Of a stretch of 64,000 bases of DNA, positions 17,734-27,475 are shown in pieces. Under the pieces are notes generated by a model that saw nothing but the letters and a program-made list of their open reading frames with translations, did not search any database and was not told the DNA's origin. Position 1 is the stretch's first letter. Each line of letters opens with the position of its first letter. Origin of the DNA: CAZKUR01 sp964556005 (GTDB lineage: Bacteria > Bacteroidota > Ignavibacteria > Ignavibacteriales > Ignavibacteriaceae); contig CAZKUR010000011.1 of the NCBI GenBank assembly GCA_964556005.1, positions 1 to 64,000 on the forward strand. The letters are read 5' to 3'. The translations under genes were made by a program, and so were the position numbers.

Positions 17734-18573
17734 CTAATTAAATTCGCTGAACTTTGGTTTCCCTGCATCGACCCAGGCTGTATAAATTAAAGAAGCAAGG
17801 GCTTGTTCGGCATTAACAAATTCAAACTCGGTAACATATTTGGTTTTTGCCCAAAGTATATCATAATATTTATCGTTTGAACTCGAGTGAGCGATTGAAT
17901 CGGCAATCAAATCGGCACTCATCAATACCGGACAATAAGAATTCGATGCATAGATGTAATTAAAAATATAATCGAGTGGATCATCGATATTTTTAACATT
18001 GCAGTCATTTTTAAAACTCTGTAATTCATCTAAATGCCTGTCAACCATATCGATTTCATAACGTGCATGAACACCTCTTTGTCCGGTAAATTGTCCGTTA
18101 TAATTTAAAACCGTATGCATCGGCTGATGACCGTCTGCTACATAATGGCCGAGATCGGAAGCATAGATCATTGCCCTGTCGCGGTTTTTATCTTTGAATG
18201 CTTTCTCCAAATTTTCAAACGTTTCAAGTGTTGCCCATGGAAGTGTTCCTGTATGGGTAACAATACTATCACCATAGATCGAGATCAATGTATCTTTATT
18301 TTCTATCATATTCCCGTTCATAAATTCTTTGTAATAATCTATGTCGATGAAATGTTTAACGGCTTCGGTTTTGTCGATAGCTTTGCGGCTGTCGGCATCC
18401 GCAGCGTGTTCGGTTATATAATCTTTCCACTGCTCGAATGCTTTCATTTCTTTGGGTAAAATTTCAATTGCATTATTATTTATAATTTTATGTCCCTTAT
18501 CTCCCCAGCTAAAAATTAAAGTAAAGGGAATAAGAATAAAAATAACAGCAAGTTTAATTGTTAAAAATTTCAT
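17734..18573 (-). CDS. S1/P1-nuclease / zinc-dependent phospholipase C fold enzyme
   Basis: The 279-residue protein has a signal peptide predicted to be cut before WGDKGH, which gives a mature N-terminal tryptophan and a histidine at position 6, exactly the trinuclear-zinc arrangement of the S1/P1 nuclease and phospholipase C superfamily. Further ligands are visible in HAADADSRK, VKHFIDIDYY, DLGHYVADGHQPMH and GVHARYEIDM. The enzyme cleaves single-stranded nucleic acid or phospholipid head groups; sequence alone does not separate these. It acts outside the cytoplasm. The start overlaps the stop of the YjbQ-family gene by one base (TAATG), so the two are cotranslated. Confidence 0.85.
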   Translation of the reverse strand: MKFLTIKLAVIFILIPFTLIFSWGDKGHKIINNNAIEILPKEMKAFEQWKDYITEHAADADSRKAIDKTEAVKHFIDIDYYKEFMNGNMIENKDTLISIYGDSIVTHTGTLPWATLETFENLEKAFKDKNRDRAMIYASDLGHYVADGHQPMHTVLNYNGQFTGQRGVHARYEIDMVDRHLDELQSFKNDCNVKNIDDPLDYIFNYIYASNSYCPVLMSADLIADSIAHSSSNDKYYDILWAKTKYVTEFEFVNAEQALASLIYTAWVDAGKPKFSEFN

Positions 18574-19001
18574 TAACTTTTTATCCCTGTAAGTTGGACA
18601 ATTATTTCCCTGGTTCTCGAACGGTTATCGAAATCTAATAATATAATTTGCTGCCAGGTACCAAGCAGTAAATTTTTATCTTTGAAAGGAACAGCGAAAG
18701 AAGAACCCTGTAAAGAAGCTCTGATATGAGAATGGCCGTTACCGTCATGCCAGGTTTCATCATGATGATAAGAAATATTGGAAGGAATAATTTTTTCCCA
18801 GAATTTTGGATAGTCTTTTCTTAAACCCGGTTCAAATTCAATTGTGGTAATACCAGCGGTTGAACCTCCGGCAAATATTAAGGCACTCCCTTCTGTAAAT
18901 CCGGTTTCATTTATTAATTGCTGAACCTGCCCCGTTATATCGATTATATCATTATTACCTTTAGTATGAACGGTAAATGAATTGGTCTCTATATTCATCA
19001 T
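18573..19001 (-). CDS. YjbQ/UPF0047 family protein
   Basis: The 142-residue protein covers the whole UPF0047 family: ALIFAGGSTAGITTIEFEPGL, the histidine-rich motif YHHDETWHDGNGHSHIRA, and the C-terminal GTWQQIILLDFDNRSRTRE. E. coli YjbQ has weak thiamine-phosphate synthase activity and complements thiE mutants; the physiological role is not settled. The protein is cytoplasmic, so its coupling to the secreted nuclease/phospholipase gene is unlikely to be functional. Two consecutive ATG codons (19001 and 18998) are both possible starts. Confidence 0.88.
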   Translation of the reverse strand: MMNIETNSFTVHTKGNNDIIDITGQVQQLINETGFTEGSALIFAGGSTAGITTIEFEPGLRKDYPKFWEKIIPSNISYHHDETWHDGNGHSHIRASLQGSSFAVPFKDKNLLLGTWQQIILLDFDNRSRTREIIVQLTGIKS

Positions 19002-19139
19002 TCCAATTGTTTATAAAAATTAACTTTAAAAATTACCTAAGTACTTCAGCATTTTCAAGGTACAAATAACAACTTTTGAGGTCGCTAAATACCATTTTGA
19101 GATTTGGATTGTTGACAATATTAGAACCGGAGACTAATT

Positions 19140-19168
19140 TTGACGATACAAATCTTTTCATCTTAATT
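19140..19168 (+). promoter_or_regulatory. Possible promoter for rocD
   Basis: TTGACG (19140-19145) is followed after 17 bases by TTAATT (19163-19168), a passable sigma-70-like pair 24 bases before the ATG, with AAGGAA as ribosome site. The -10 match is weak. Confidence 0.4.
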
Positions 19169-19192
19169 TAAAACTTATAACAAGGAAATTTT

Positions 19193-20395
19193 ATGTTGAC
19201 AAAAGATTATATTGAAATAGAAGAAAAATACGGCGCACACAATTATCATCCGCTTGATGTTGTGATAAACAAAGCGGAAGGTGTTTGGGTGTATGATGTT
19301 GAAGGGAACAAATATCTCGACTGCCTGGCTGCTTATTCCGCAGTTAATCAAGGACATTGCCATCCGAGAATTGTAAAAGCATTAAAAGACCAGGCAGATA
19401 AAGTTACTTTAACTTCAAGAGCCTTTCGGAATGATCAGCTTCCGCTACTTTATAAAGAATTAAGCGAGCTAACCGGCTACGAAATGACTTTACCTATGAA
19501 TTCAGGTGCGGAAGCTGTAGAAACCGCTTTAAAGGCTGCAAGGAAATGGGGATATAAAGTGAAAGGTGTCGAAGCAAATTCTGCGGAAATTATTGTTTGT
19601 TCAAACAACTTTGCAGGAAGAACTATTTCAATTATAAGCTTCTCAACTGAAGAACAATATAAAGATGGTTACGCTCCTTTTACTCCAGGCTTTAAAATAA
19701 TTCCTTACGGTGATGCGGAAGCGCTTGAAAAAGCTATTTCAAAAAACACGGTAGCATTTTTAGTTGAGCCGATTCAAGGTGAAGGTGGAGTAGTTGTTCC
19801 GCCGGACGGTTATTTAAAAAGGACTTTTGAAATTTGCAAAAAAAACACTGTCCTTTACATGACAGATGAAATTCAATCCGGTTTGGGAAGAAGCGGAAAA
19901 CTGTTTGCTTTTAATTATGAAAATATTCATCCTGATGTGGTTATAGTCGGTAAAGCCTTATCGGGAGGATGTTACCCGGTTTCTGCAGTGCTTTCAGACA
20001 AAGAAGTTTTGGGAGTCTTCAATCCAGGCGACCACGGTTCTACATTCGGCGGAAATCCTCTGGGAGCGGCAATCGCCCGGGAAAGTCTGCGCGTTCTAAT
20101 TGAAGAAAATTTAATTGAAAATTCTTTTAAGTTAGGAGAATATTTCAGAGAAAAATTAAGGGAAGTTAACTCCAAACATGTTAAAGAAATAAGAGGAAAA
20201 GGACTTTTCATCGGAGTGGAATTAAAGCCTGAGGCAAAGGGTGCAAGAAGATTTTGCGAATCATTAATGAAAAAAGGAGTTCTCTGTAAAGAAACTCACG
20301 AAAATGTTATACGATTTGCTCCTCCCCTGGTTATAAAAAAAGAAGAGATAGACTGGGCTATGGAGAAAATTAAAGAAACTTTACTTATGGATTAG
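19193..20395 (+). CDS. rocD: Ornithine--oxo-acid aminotransferase
   Basis: The 400-residue protein is a class III PLP-dependent aminotransferase converting ornithine and 2-oxoglutarate to glutamate semialdehyde and glutamate, linking arginine/ornithine breakdown to proline. Family marks are EEKYGAHNYHPLDVV at the N-terminus, the PLP-phosphate loop NSGAEAVETA, the cofactor aspartate in TDEIQSGLGRSG and the Schiff-base lysine in VIVGKALSGG. Length equals that of bacterial and eukaryotic RocD/OAT. No arginine pathway genes are next to it. The stop overlaps the stop of the convergent histidine kinase gene by two bases and no terminator is seen between them. Confidence 0.93.
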   Translation: MLTKDYIEIEEKYGAHNYHPLDVVINKAEGVWVYDVEGNKYLDCLAAYSAVNQGHCHPRIVKALKDQADKVTLTSRAFRNDQLPLLYKELSELTGYEMTLPMNSGAEAVETALKAARKWGYKVKGVEANSAEIIVCSNNFAGRTISIISFSTEEQYKDGYAPFTPGFKIIPYGDAEALEKAISKNTVAFLVEPIQGEGGVVVPPDGYLKRTFEICKKNTVLYMTDEIQSGLGRSGKLFAFNYENIHPDVVIVGKALSGGCYPVSAVLSDKEVLGVFNPGDHGSTFGGNPLGAAIARESLRVLIEENLIENSFKLGEYFREKLREVNSKHVKEIRGKGLFIGVELKPEAKGARRFCESLMKKGVLCKETHENVIRFAPPLVIKKEEIDWAMEKIKETLLMD

Positions 20396-23252
20396 CTAAG
20401 ATAACCGTTCAGCAAGTATTTGGTTTCTTCGAAGGCTGACATCAATTCTCTTAATCTTTCTTTAGCATTGTCCAGGTCGTTATGTTTCCCGGATAATTCG
20501 ATTGCCAGCGCCTCATCGCCCATTTTTTTAGCGCCGATGGAGTAGCTGGCACCTTTTATCGTATGAGCTTCGCTAACTAAATCTTTAAAGTCACTTTCAG
20601 AAATAAAACTCTCCAGCTTTACACATCTTTTTGCAACGTCATCGATGAAAGTCATTAAAATTTCTTTTTCGAATTCCCTGTTACCCATGCTTACTTTTTC
20701 AAGATGATTAAAGTCAAAAACGTTTTCTTTTACGGAACCATTATTTCCGTTGTGACCATTATTTCNNNNNNNNNNNNNNNNNNNNNNNNNNNNNNNNNNN
20801 NNNNNNNNNNNNNNNNNNNNNNNNNNNNNNNNNNNNNNNNNNNNNNNNNNNNNNNNNNNNNNNNNCCATTATTTCCGTTGTGACCATTATTTCTGTTGTG
20901 ATCGTTATTGCCATTACTCCCATTAATTTTGTCCGGCAAATTTTTAAAATTTAATAATTCATCTATTTCCTGCACCAATTTTACAGGATTTATTGGTTTT
21001 TCTGCATAACCGTTCATACCTGCTTTTAAACATCGTTCTCTATCACCTGTTAAAGCGTGGGCTGTTAATGCAATAATAGGAATATTTTTATTCCTTCCGG
21101 TTTGTTCTCTTATTTCTTTGGTTGTTTCAAATCCGTCGAGCATCGGCATTTGAACATCCATTAAAATCAAATCAAAGTGATGGCTTTGGATTGAATCAAG
21201 CACTTTTTGCCCGTTATCTACAGCCTCAATGCAATACCCGGCTTCGGTGATCATTCTAATTGCAATTTTCTGATTTATTAAATTATCTTCTGCAAGAAGT
21301 ATCTTATATTCGCTTCGCATTTTCTTAACATCCGTTTGTTGTGTGTTTTTTACTATCGTTTCTGTTTCTTTGTTTACTTCTGTTTTTACTAAGTTCTTTG
21401 GATTAGGCTCACTTTTCATTTCATATATTTTATTAATTTTCACAAATTCGGTTTTCTCAATAACAGAATCCTGAACTTTAATATTGATAGTGAATTTAAA
21501 AGTAGTTCCGACTTGCGGTTCGCTGGTTACATTTATGTTTCCTCCCATCATCGAAATAAATTCTTTACTGATCACCAATCCTAATCCGGTTCCGCCGTAT
21601 TTCCTTGTATGGGATTCTTCCGCCTGGGAAAATGGTTTAAATAAAGTATCGAGTTTATCTTTGGATATTCCGATACCTGTATCGCTTACTTTAATATTCA
21701 ATGTTGCAACATCATTTTTCCGCTCAATGCAGTCGATGTTGACTGAAACTTTTCCATTATCGGTAAATTTAATTGCATTACTTAAAAGATTTAAGAATAT
21801 TTGCCTTACCCGTGTTTGATCGCCTTTTAACAGCACAGGAGTACTTCCGGTAATATTTTTTTCGATTACCGTATTTCTTTCTTTAGCTTTTGTCAACAAA
21901 ATTGAGATAGACTGTTCGACGATTTCATCCAGGTTAAAATCGGTTTCTTCCAGTTCAACTTTCCCGGATTCAATTTTTGAAAGGTCGAGAATATCATTTA
22001 TTACTACCAATAAAGCTTCGGCAGACTGTTTAGCATTGATTGCAAAATTTTTCATCTCATCCTTATCTTCGTAAGCATCCATTTCAATTAAAGTCAAATA
22101 GCCTATTATTCCGTTTAAGGGAGTTCTTATTTCATGGCTCATATTGGCTAAAAAGCGGCTCTTTGTAGTATTGGCCTTTTGCGCTTCAGTTGCCAGCATA
22201 TTAGCTTTTTCTTTTTCCTTGAACAAAGCGTTTTCAGCAGCAATTCTTCTTTTTTCTTCAAGCACTTCGTTTGTTATATCCTGTATGCTTCCCTCAAAAT
22301 AAAGCTGATTGTTTCCTTCATCGGTTACAAGCCTATCGTTTATCCGTACAATAATAGAACTTCCGTCTTTCTTTTTTAAAGCAACCTTATAATTTCTAAT
22401 TTCACCTTTTTCTTTAAGATCTCTAAGCAGCCTGGCTCTTTCTTCAGGGTTTGTGTAAATATCGTTTGCGATATCCAGTTTCATCATTTCTTCTTCGCTT
22501 TCATATCCCAATAATTCTATCATTGCTTTATTAACGGTTAAAAATTGCCCGTTTAAACTAGACTGGAAAATTCCGTCAACCGAATTATCAAAAATCGAAT
22601 GATACTTTTTCTCAGACATTTTTACGGCAAAAGATTTTTTAGCAACCAGAAGTCTATACTTAAAATTAATACTGCTTGCTGCTACGGAAAAAGTTGTGAG
22701 GAATAAAACAAATAACACCGTTATAAAAAGGTTCGGAAGAAAATAAACCGAATGGCCGTTCAACATTATAGCACAAGCAAAAACAACGTTGTAGTATATT
22801 GCTGTTATAATCTGGTTCTTAACTTCCCAGCTTAAAAACAAGGCCGAAGTAAATATAATAAGCGCTGTCACCTGTGAATTTATCACCAAAGATTCCGGGA
22901 TTAAATAAATAATATAGCTTGATGATACAATTATGGATAATAATAAAAGATGAATAAGCCAGATAGAATTGGATTTCGAATTTTTTGAATTTAATCTGAT
23001 TAAAATAAGAAATGCAACTAGTGTAGATGACAGCCGGGCAAAATAAATGTTAAAAGCAAATGCTGAAAAAATCCTGACTTCAAAAATCATTGCTATCAGC
23101 CCGGCAATAGAGACGAGCAGTGCTAACACCTTTAGAGGCGCTACAAGTAATTTCCTAGAACCGAATATGAATTTTTCATACTCGGAAACGGAATAATGTT
23201 CATCTTTTTTGTTTATAAACGATACGAATTCTTTGGTGGCTTTTAATTTCAT
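20392..23252 (-). CDS. Hybrid sensor histidine kinase with PAS, receiver and C-terminal Hpt domains (split by gap)
   Basis: Domains in order: about six membrane helices (residues 30-200), PAS (about 225-345), HisKA with MSHEIRTPLNG, HATPase with LNLLSNAIKF and GGTGLGLVIS, a receiver domain (ILLAEDN, phospho-acceptor in LILMDVQMP, ALTAHAL, KPI), an Asn/Gly/His-rich linker and an Hpt domain with EAHTIKGAS. The apparent stop after the receiver is an artefact of a 100-N gap: on its far side the frame reading NNGHNGNNGSVKENVFDF runs straight into the Hpt domain ending at 20392. This is a BarA/TorS-like phosphorelay kinase. A TTG six codons earlier is possible, but the ATG at 23252 is preferred. 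Ligand and output regulator are unknown. Confidence 0.88.
20766..20865. other. Assembly gap (100 N) within a short tandem repeat
   Basis: Both flanks carry the same 18-base unit encoding NGHNGN (for example 20866-20895 on the right and 20742-20765 on the left). The gap therefore replaces a tandem repeat of unknown copy number, and its length of 100 does not preserve the reading frame. Confidence 0.95.
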
Positions 23253-23450
23253 GTTTTGATATACAGACAAAAATGGATTTTTTTACACTTAATACTGTAA
23301 ATTTCATGCCGGATTAAACTAATCTGAAGACTTGCAAAATTTTCCGTTTTTAAGGTTTTTTTTCGAAAGAAAAGAAAATAGGGAAAAATTAACTTATTTT
23401 AGCAACTAAATTTTTCCAGTGTATTATCTTATAATTACAAAAAGCAGAAG

Positions 23451-24017
23451 ATGAACTTTTTATACTCGATTGATTTAAGTATCCTGTACTTTATCAACCA
23501 TACTATGTCGACCCCGTTTTTGACAAAATTCTTTTCAACAATAACCAACGTGAACAACTGGTATGTAGCTTATATTATTTTGCTTGGCATCAGCTACAAG
23601 TATGGAGGAAAGAAAGGGAAAATTGCGGTAATCGGCGTACTCCTATTAATAATCTTTTCGGATCAGGTCGGATATAAATTATTAAAAGAAGCTTTTCACA
23701 GGATCAGGCCGTGCATGGCTTTGAAGGATGTAATTGCACCTCTCGGCTGCAACGGAACATTTTCGTTCCCTTCGAATCATGCACTAAATAATTTTGCTGC
23801 TGCTACATTTTATTACCGGCTTTTCCCTCAATTCAAATGGGTTTTATTTATTACCGCTTTTCTAATTTCGCTTTCAAGAGTTTATCTCGGACTTCATTAT
23901 CCATCCGATATTTTAGGCGGCGCCGTCATCGGTATAATATTCGGCTATTTGTTTTCGGTGTTAGTTCAGAAAGTTTTGTCGAAGATCGACAAACCGGAAA
24001 GCATAAAAAATGATTGA
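23451..24017 (+). CDS. PAP2-family membrane phosphatase
   Basis: A 188-residue membrane protein with the three phosphatase motifs of the PAP2 family: KEAFHRIRP (motif 1), SFPSNHALNN (motif 2, with Asn in place of the usual Gly of PSGH) and SRVYLGLHYPSDILGG (motif 3). Five or six hydrophobic helices surround them. Members dephosphorylate undecaprenyl diphosphate, phosphatidylglycerophosphate or phosphatidic acid; BcrC-like undecaprenyl diphosphatase is a reasonable guess. It is transcribed away from the histidine kinase. The next gene overlaps it by eight bases. Confidence 0.87.
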   Translation: MNFLYSIDLSILYFINHTMSTPFLTKFFSTITNVNNWYVAYIILLGISYKYGGKKGKIAVIGVLLLIIFSDQVGYKLLKEAFHRIRPCMALKDVIAPLGCNGTFSFPSNHALNNFAAATFYYRLFPQFKWVLFITAFLISLSRVYLGLHYPSDILGGAVIGIIFGYLFSVLVQKVLSKIDKPESIKND

Positions 24018-24792
24018 TTTTTCATTCAATAAAATATTTAGACTCATAGTATTTATCTTCTTGTTAATTACAGCTTATTCAAATATTTCTCGCTGCAGTA
24101 ATAACAAAATTAAATTTTATTCATCAAGCGATTCACTTTCGATTTCCAAAGACTCGCTAATTTATATTTCACCGGATTCAACATGTACTATACAAATATA
24201 TTATCCTGTAGTTTCAGGATTAGCAGATACGATAACACAATCGAATATAAACTGTTTTTTAGACAGCGCCTTCACACATGAAGCAAAATGGTATACAAAA
24301 GACTGCGAACACAAAATAGATTCAATTGAAGAAAAATTGCCTTATAAAATTTATTATTATGATGCTGATTTCAAGGTTTCATATATTTCACAAAAATTTC
24401 TAAGTGTTGAAAACAGTTTCAGTACTTTTTCGGGTGGTGCACATCCAAACCATATGACCGAGTGCTATAATTTTGATCTGAAAGATAATGGAAAGATTTT
24501 GAAGCTCTCAGATATTTTAATTTCAGGCGTTTACGGTGAGTTGACAAAATTGGCTGAAAATAAATTAAAAGAGGATTATAAGACCGATAATTTAAGAAAT
24601 GCAGGCTTTTTCGAAAATCATTTAAGCATTTCAAATAAAAACGAATATATTATCACGGATAGTTCGTTGGTTTTGCAGTTTAATACTTATGAAATAGCTC
24701 CTTACGTTATGGGAGAAATCCGGATTGAATTACCTTTTAATGAAATAAAAGATCTTTTAAAACCAGATGCTCCATTTATAAATAAAGAATAA
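24010..24792 (+). CDS. Exported DUF3298/DUF4163 protein
   Basis: The 260-residue protein has an N-terminal hydrophobic segment (IFRLIVFIFLLITAYS). Its two-part body begins with a DUF4163-like region (CTIQIYYPVVSG, SISQ-type strands) and continues with DUF3298 (FSGGAHPNHMTECYNFDLK, and EIAPYVMGEIRIELPF). The same pair forms the extracytoplasmic part of RsiV, an anti-sigma factor that binds lysozyme in Bacillus; here there is no anti-sigma domain, so only the sensing or binding module is present. Overlap with the PAP2 gene suggests co-expression. Function unknown. Confidence 0.8.
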   Translation: MIDFSFNKIFRLIVFIFLLITAYSNISRCSNNKIKFYSSSDSLSISKDSLIYISPDSTCTIQIYYPVVSGLADTITQSNINCFLDSAFTHEAKWYTKDCEHKIDSIEEKLPYKIYYYDADFKVSYISQKFLSVENSFSTFSGGAHPNHMTECYNFDLKDNGKILKLSDILISGVYGELTKLAENKLKEDYKTDNLRNAGFFENHLSISNKNEYIITDSSLVLQFNTYEIAPYVMGEIRIELPFNEIKDLLKPDAPFINKE

Positions 24793-24821
24793 ATTTCAAT
24801 TAACATTAAAATAGTTTAAGC

Positions 24822-25286
24822 ATGGAAAATCTAATAATTAGAAAAGCTGTCCCGGAAGATGTAAAAATAATTTTTCAGTTAATTAATGAATTGGCAGTAT
24901 ATGAAAAATTATCTTCCGAAGTTACTGCAGATGAAAAAACTTTGTTGAATTCCCTATTCGGCGAAAAAAAATATGCCGAAGTACTGATTGCGGAATATAA
25001 AAATGAAATTGCAGGGCAGGCACTTTTTTTTCATAATTTTTCTACCTTCGTCGGAAAACCCGGAGTTTATCTTGAAGATATATACGTAAGACCGCATTTG
25101 CGCGGGAAAGGAATCGGGAAAGAACTTCTATTGGAAATTATCAAAATTGCAAAAGAAAGAGACTGCGGAAGAGTTGAATGGTGCGTTTTAGATTGGAACA
25201 AATCCGCAATAGATTTTTATGAGAGCCTTGGCGCTGTTCATATGAAAGGCTGGCAAATTTTTAGATTAACAAAAGATAAGTTTTAA
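24822..25286 (+). CDS. GNAT-family N-acetyltransferase (diamine acetyltransferase-like)
   Basis: This 154-residue single-domain acetyltransferase uses acetyl-CoA. The acetyl-CoA loop is RPHLRGKGIGKELL, preceded by the strand VYLEDIYV and followed by CVLDWNKSAIDFYESLGA. This pattern and the length are closest to the spermidine/spermine or thialysine N-acetyltransferase (SAT) subgroup, which suggests a polyamine or amine substrate but does not prove it. It lies 29 bases behind the DUF3298 gene and may be read from the same transcript. Confidence 0.85.
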   Translation: MENLIIRKAVPEDVKIIFQLINELAVYEKLSSEVTADEKTLLNSLFGEKKYAEVLIAEYKNEIAGQALFFHNFSTFVGKPGVYLEDIYVRPHLRGKGIGKELLLEIIKIAKERDCGRVEWCVLDWNKSAIDFYESLGAVHMKGWQIFRLTKDKF

Positions 25287-25431
25287 TCATTGGTTTTTGC
25301 TTCAATTTATGCCTTTCAAAATTTGGCTAAATCATGGGGCTTTAATATTTTTATAATTCGGTTAAAAATTATACATAAAAATCGAACTATTTTTCACTTA
25401 TAAGCAATAGGTTAAACAACAAAGGATCTTT

Positions 25432-26697
25432 ATGACAGACAATAACAAACGAAGGGTAGTTATTACAGGAATGGGAGCTCTAACTCCTATCGGACTTACA
25501 GTTGATGAATTTTGGAACTCGATGATGGAAAGCAAGAGCGGCTGCGATTTTATAACGCACTTCGACACTTCCAGGGTCGAGACAAAATTTGCATGTGAAG
25601 TAAAAGGTTTTGATCCGGCAAATTATATGGATAAAAAAAATGCAAGAAGATTGGATTTATTCAGTCAATATGCCCTGGCCGCAGCAAAATCAGCGATGGA
25701 TGATTCCGGGCTTAATGCAGAAAATATGTCTGTCGAAGAAAAAGAAACAACTGGCGTAATATTCGGAAGCGGCATCGGTGGTTTCAATACATTCTATAAG
25801 CAGGCGATAATAAACCATACCGAAGGCCCGAACCGTGTTTCCCCCTTTTTTATTCCTATGATGATTCCTGATATTGCTGCAGGCTTAATAGCAATGGAAT
25901 ATGGTTTTAAAGGACCGAATTATTGTATCGTAACTGCCTGTGCTACTGCAAATAACAATATTATCGATTCTTATCTTCTGATTAAAAACGGTCTTGTTAA
26001 TAGAGTTCTTTCAGGCGGAAGTGAAGCCGGAATCCTGGAAATCGGAATTGCAGGATTTAATGCATCGAAAGCATTATCCACAAGGAATGACAGTCCTCAA
26101 ACCGCAAGCCGTCCTTTCGATGCTACTCGTGACGGTTTTGTAATGGGCGAAGGCGGCGGAGTTTTGGTTGTTGAGGAATTGGAAATTGCAAAAAAACGAA
26201 ATGCTAAAATCTATGCAGAACTGATCGGCATCGGTATTTCTGCAGACGCATATCATATTACCGCTCCCGACCCGGAAGGTCGAGGCGCTATTCTCGCAAT
26301 GCAAATGGCTTTAAGAAATGCAAACATCCAGCCTTCGGATATTGATTATATAAATATGCACGGAACTGCAACCGGCTTAGGTGATATTGCCGAAACCAAA
26401 GCGATAAAAAAGGTATTCGGCGATTATGCTTATAAGTTGAATGTATCATCAACCAAAAGCATGACCGGGCATTTATTAGGCGCTGCCGGCGCAGTTGAAG
26501 CGATTGCAACCATACTTGCTATCAGGAATAATAAAATTCCACCGACTATAAATTTTGAACATCCCGATCCGGAATGCGATTTGAATTATACTTTTAATAA
26601 ACCCCTGGAAAAAGAAGTGAATATCGGTTTAAGTAATGCTTTCGGTTTCGGCGGGCATAATACTTCGGTTATATTTAAGAAGTACGAGGAGAAGTAA
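25432..26697 (+). CDS. fabF: Beta-ketoacyl-ACP synthase II
   Basis: The 421-residue thiolase-fold enzyme condenses malonyl-ACP with acyl-ACP in fatty acid elongation in the cytoplasm. The N-terminal motif RRVVITGMGALTPIG, the active cysteine in VTACATANNN (about residue 170) and the two histidines in MHGTATGLGD and SMTGHLLGAAGA give the complete Cys-His-His site. Length is normal. acpP and other fab genes are not beside it, so the gene stands outside the usual fatty-acid cluster; FabF-like enzymes also occur in secondary pathways, but this sequence looks housekeeping. AAAGGA precedes the ATG. Confidence 0.93.
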   Translation: MTDNNKRRVVITGMGALTPIGLTVDEFWNSMMESKSGCDFITHFDTSRVETKFACEVKGFDPANYMDKKNARRLDLFSQYALAAAKSAMDDSGLNAENMSVEEKETTGVIFGSGIGGFNTFYKQAIINHTEGPNRVSPFFIPMMIPDIAAGLIAMEYGFKGPNYCIVTACATANNNIIDSYLLIKNGLVNRVLSGGSEAGILEIGIAGFNASKALSTRNDSPQTASRPFDATRDGFVMGEGGGVLVVEELEIAKKRNAKIYAELIGIGISADAYHITAPDPEGRGAILAMQMALRNANIQPSDIDYINMHGTATGLGDIAETKAIKKVFGDYAYKLNVSSTKSMTGHLLGAAGAVEAIATILAIRNNKIPPTINFEHPDPECDLNYTFNKPLEKEVNIGLSNAFGFGGHNTSVIFKKYEEK

Positions 26698-26754
26698 AAA
26701 TCAAAAGTAAAAGGTATTTTCAAAAGAGATTATTGATTTAAAGGAAATAATATA

Positions 26755-27459
26755 TTATTGATTATTATCCTTTTTATTAAATATTGAATCCGGGATATTT
26801 GTATTTACCCTGTAATCGGAATAATTGACAAAAACTTTCCCGATCGTAGGCTTTTTGCTGGAAGATTTGGTTTCACCATCTTCCATATCGCCTGTAAAAC
26901 CGCGCGGAAAATTCATCTTTTCAATGTTAAAAGAAAATATCATTTTTGAGGGAAGAGGATATTTCAATTCATTATCATAAAAAAGATCAATCGTAAAAGT
27001 GCCGTTTAATTTCGTAGTTGATTCAACCTTTCTTATGATGAATTCATTCTTGTCAATCCATAAAGTTGTTAAAACTACTTTAGAAGATTCACTCAACGGG
27101 ATTACCTTAATAATATAAACCGGGTTGCCGTCAAGCAAAGTATCTTTACTAAAAAAAGTGGAATGTTCGCCTCTTAATAGATGTGTCGGCGAAAAATTCA
27201 ATCCTTCTTTCGGAAGCAGCGCAAAATTTTTCGATTCGAAATGAATCTTATCAGGTTCTTTAAAATAGAGAGTCGCTTTTGTATCAGGCACTTTTAAGAA
27301 ACTAACGTCCACTTTTATATTGATATCGACAATATAATCTTTAACTATTGAAAATTTTTGAATAACTTCATTTAAAATTTTATCTGCTTTTTCACTTTGC
27401 GCTTTGCCCGCTGCAGTTATTATAAAGAGTAATAAAAATATTTTATAAATAATTTTCAC
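26755..27459 (-). CDS. Exported LolA-like lipoprotein-carrier-fold protein
   Basis: The 234-residue protein has a signal peptide cut near AGKAQ. The body follows the LolA/LolB-like half-barrel pattern: EVIQKFSIVKDYIVDINI, LYFKEPDKIHFESK, VYIIKVIPL, TTLWIDKNEFIIRKVE and PLPSKMIFSFN. Such proteins bind lipids or lipoproteins in the periplasm. GTG at 27459 is the start, with GAGG seven bases upstream. The gene follows the ABC permease after 16 bases, so it probably works with that exporter as a periplasmic partner. A true LolA role is uncertain. Confidence 0.75.
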   Translation of the reverse strand: MKIIYKIFLLLFIITAAGKAQSEKADKILNEVIQKFSIVKDYIVDINIKVDVSFLKVPDTKATLYFKEPDKIHFESKNFALLPKEGLNFSPTHLLRGEHSTFFSKDTLLDGNPVYIIKVIPLSESSKVVLTTLWIDKNEFIIRKVESTTKLNGTFTIDLFYDNELKYPLPSKMIFSFNIEKMNFPRGFTGDMEDGETKSSSKKPTIGKVFVNYSDYRVNTNIPDSIFNKKDNNQ

Positions 27460-27475
27460 CTATTACCTCGTATGC

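Noticed and set aside
20392..20688. Separate small Hpt phosphotransfer gene
   Set aside because: The frame is open upstream through the gap flank and continues the repeat linker of the histidine kinase, so it is the C-terminal domain of that protein.
24419..24634. Minus-strand frame inside the DUF3298 gene
   Set aside because: It overlaps a well-supported gene in the opposite strand and shows no protein-family features.
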